From JAKBCQ01 sp021807585 (GTDB taxonomy: Bacteria > Planctomycetota > Planctomycetia > Isosphaerales > Isosphaeraceae), in contig DAHWFG010000617.1 in assembly GCA_027325115.1 (NCBI GenBank), positions 1 through 6,434 of the forward strand: a DNA stretch of 6,434 bases. Direction: 5' to 3'. This document shows positions 5,555 to 6,434 of the stretch, piece after piece; within the stretch, counting starts at the first letter, position 1, and the number at the start of each line of letters is the position of its first letter. The notes under the pieces are model-generated. The model saw only the letters and a program-made list of their open reading frames with translations, ran no database searches and was not told where the DNA came from. Made by a program: the position numbers and the translations under genes.

Positions 5555-6434
5555 ATGCCCAAGGACGAACGGCGCGACGTCGAATCCACTCCGATCGATC
5601 GATCCCAAAAGGACTCCCGCGCGCGTCGTAAATCGAGCGGAATCTATCGGTTACACTTCGATTTAAAAGTCGCGAAAAACGCTCCGGAGGGGTCTGGGAA
5701 GCGTCGTCCGCGGTTCGCCGATTTCGACCTGAATGCGCAAATCATGCGGCTCAGGCATGTTAAAACCCTCCCAAACCTCGCTTACCTGGCGATCGAATAC
5801 GCGACGATCGCGGTCGTCGTCGCCGCGACGATCACATTCGCCGAATACCGATCGTCGTGGAACATCGCGTGGGGCTGGAACGTCCCCGTGTTCGCGGTCG
5901 CGATCGTTCTGATCGGCGGCCTGCAACACAGGCTCGCGGGGCTCGGCCACGAATCGTCGCATTACACGCTCGTCAAAAACAAGTTCGCCGGCGACCTGCT
6001 CGGCGATCTCTTTTGTATGTTCCCGATCCTTTCATGCATTCATTTTTATCGCTTGTTCCATTTGGCGCATCATCAATTCACCAACGATCACGAACGCGAT
6101 CCCGATCTTGTGAACATGGGTCGAAGCAAGTTCATCGATCGATTCCCGATGTCGCGCAATCGCTTCGTCCGTTGGTTCTATTTGCGCATGTTCAGCGACC
6201 CCGTCTCGTTCGCACGTTACCAATGGGATTATCTTTATGTAAATACGTTCGGCAAAGGCGGCAACGTATATATGAGGGGCGTCGAGGGGGGGGACGGCGC
6301 CAAAACGGGGATTCGGCTCGGCACTCTGATCGGCCTCGGCTTCCTTCTCGGATTCAACGCGCTACTGGCGCTGTTAACCCGGAACGGGTCGACCGCGGCG
6401 ATCGCTCCCGCTGGCGCGGCGGCGATCGCGATCG
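5555..6434 (+). CDS. Membrane fatty-acid desaturase, N-terminal part (cut by the right edge)
   Basis: Predicted di-iron membrane enzyme that introduces a double bond into an acyl chain using O2. The visible 293 residues include the first two histidine boxes, HESSH (132-136, HxxxH type) and HLAHH (169-173, HxxHH type); the third box must lie beyond the window. Hydrophobic segments are at about 75-97, 110-123 and 253-275. The conserved part seems to start near residue 57. Before it is a highly charged, basic extension of about 60 residues with no motif I know. The frame is open from 5483 and its only early start is the ATG at 5555; the next is Met64 (5744). Neither has a Shine-Dalgarno sequence, so the extension may not be translated. 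Related enzymes with the same boxes act on other lipids, such as carotenoids or sphingolipids, so the exact substrate is open. An operon terminator lies upstream, so it has its own promoter or is weakly transcribed by read-through. Confidence 0.88.
   Translation, partial: MPKDERRDVESTPIDRSQKDSRARRKSSGIYRLHFDLKVAKNAPEGSGKRRPRFADFDLNAQIMRLRHVKTLPNLAYLAIEYATIAVVVAATITFAEYRSSWNIAWGWNVPVFAVAIVLIGGLQHRLAGLGHESSHYTLVKNKFAGDLLGDLFCMFPILSCIHFYRLFHLAHHQFTNDHERDPDLVNMGRSKFIDRFPMSRNRFVRWFYLRMFSDPVSFARYQWDYLYVNTFGKGGNVYMRGVEGGDGAKTGIRLGTLIGLGFLLGFNALLALLTRNGSTAAIAPAGAAAIAI

Noticed and set aside
5312..5608. Minus-strand open frame of 98 codons between the M56 and desaturase genes
   Set aside because: It overlaps both the terminator hairpin and the desaturase start, has a low-complexity Ser/Arg composition and no motif.
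1..6434. CRISPR array, tRNA gene, insertion sequence or attachment site
   Set aside because: I found no regularly spaced direct repeats, no tRNA-like cloverleaf and no transposase motif or terminal inverted repeats.

Overview
The window is GC-rich and its gene content looks like an environmental bacterium, most probably a planctomycete. The clue is a BlaI-type repressor overlapping a very long M56 metallopeptidase whose sensor half is built of helical repeats. That assignment is inference from gene architecture, since no rRNA or other marker gene is present. Codon choice (TCG, GCG, CGA, ATC) and a large excess of the palindrome CGATCG run through all four main genes, so nothing here looks recently acquired.

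Layout: (1) 1-205, minus strand, the N-terminal end of an unrecognised exported or anchored protein that runs off the left edge. (2) 206-404, a divergent intergenic region with two copies of the dyad ATTG-NN-CAAT and two interleaved 8-bp inverted repeats. (3) 405-1790, a complete soluble cytochrome P450. (4) 1791-1912, a short regulatory region with a sigma70-like promoter overlapped by an 18-bp palindrome, then a strong Shine-Dalgarno sequence. (5) 1913-5298, a two-gene operon: a BlaI/MecI-family repressor followed, with an ATGA overlap, by a 990-residue M56 (BlaR1-like) membrane protease with a roughly 600-residue repeat domain. (6) 5338-5380, a strong intrinsic terminator. (7) 5555 to the right edge, the N-terminal two thirds or so of a membrane fatty-acid desaturase.

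The coherent system is the middle operon. By analogy with BlaR1-BlaI, the membrane protein would sense something outside the cytoplasm, activate its cytoplasmic zinc-protease domain and lead to loss of the repressor, which would free the palindrome at the operon's own promoter. There is no penicillin-binding sensor domain and no beta-lactamase gene in the window, so the signal is probably not a beta-lactam. The P450 and the desaturase are both oxygen-dependent enzymes that often act on lipids, but nothing in the sequence ties either one to the operon or to the other.
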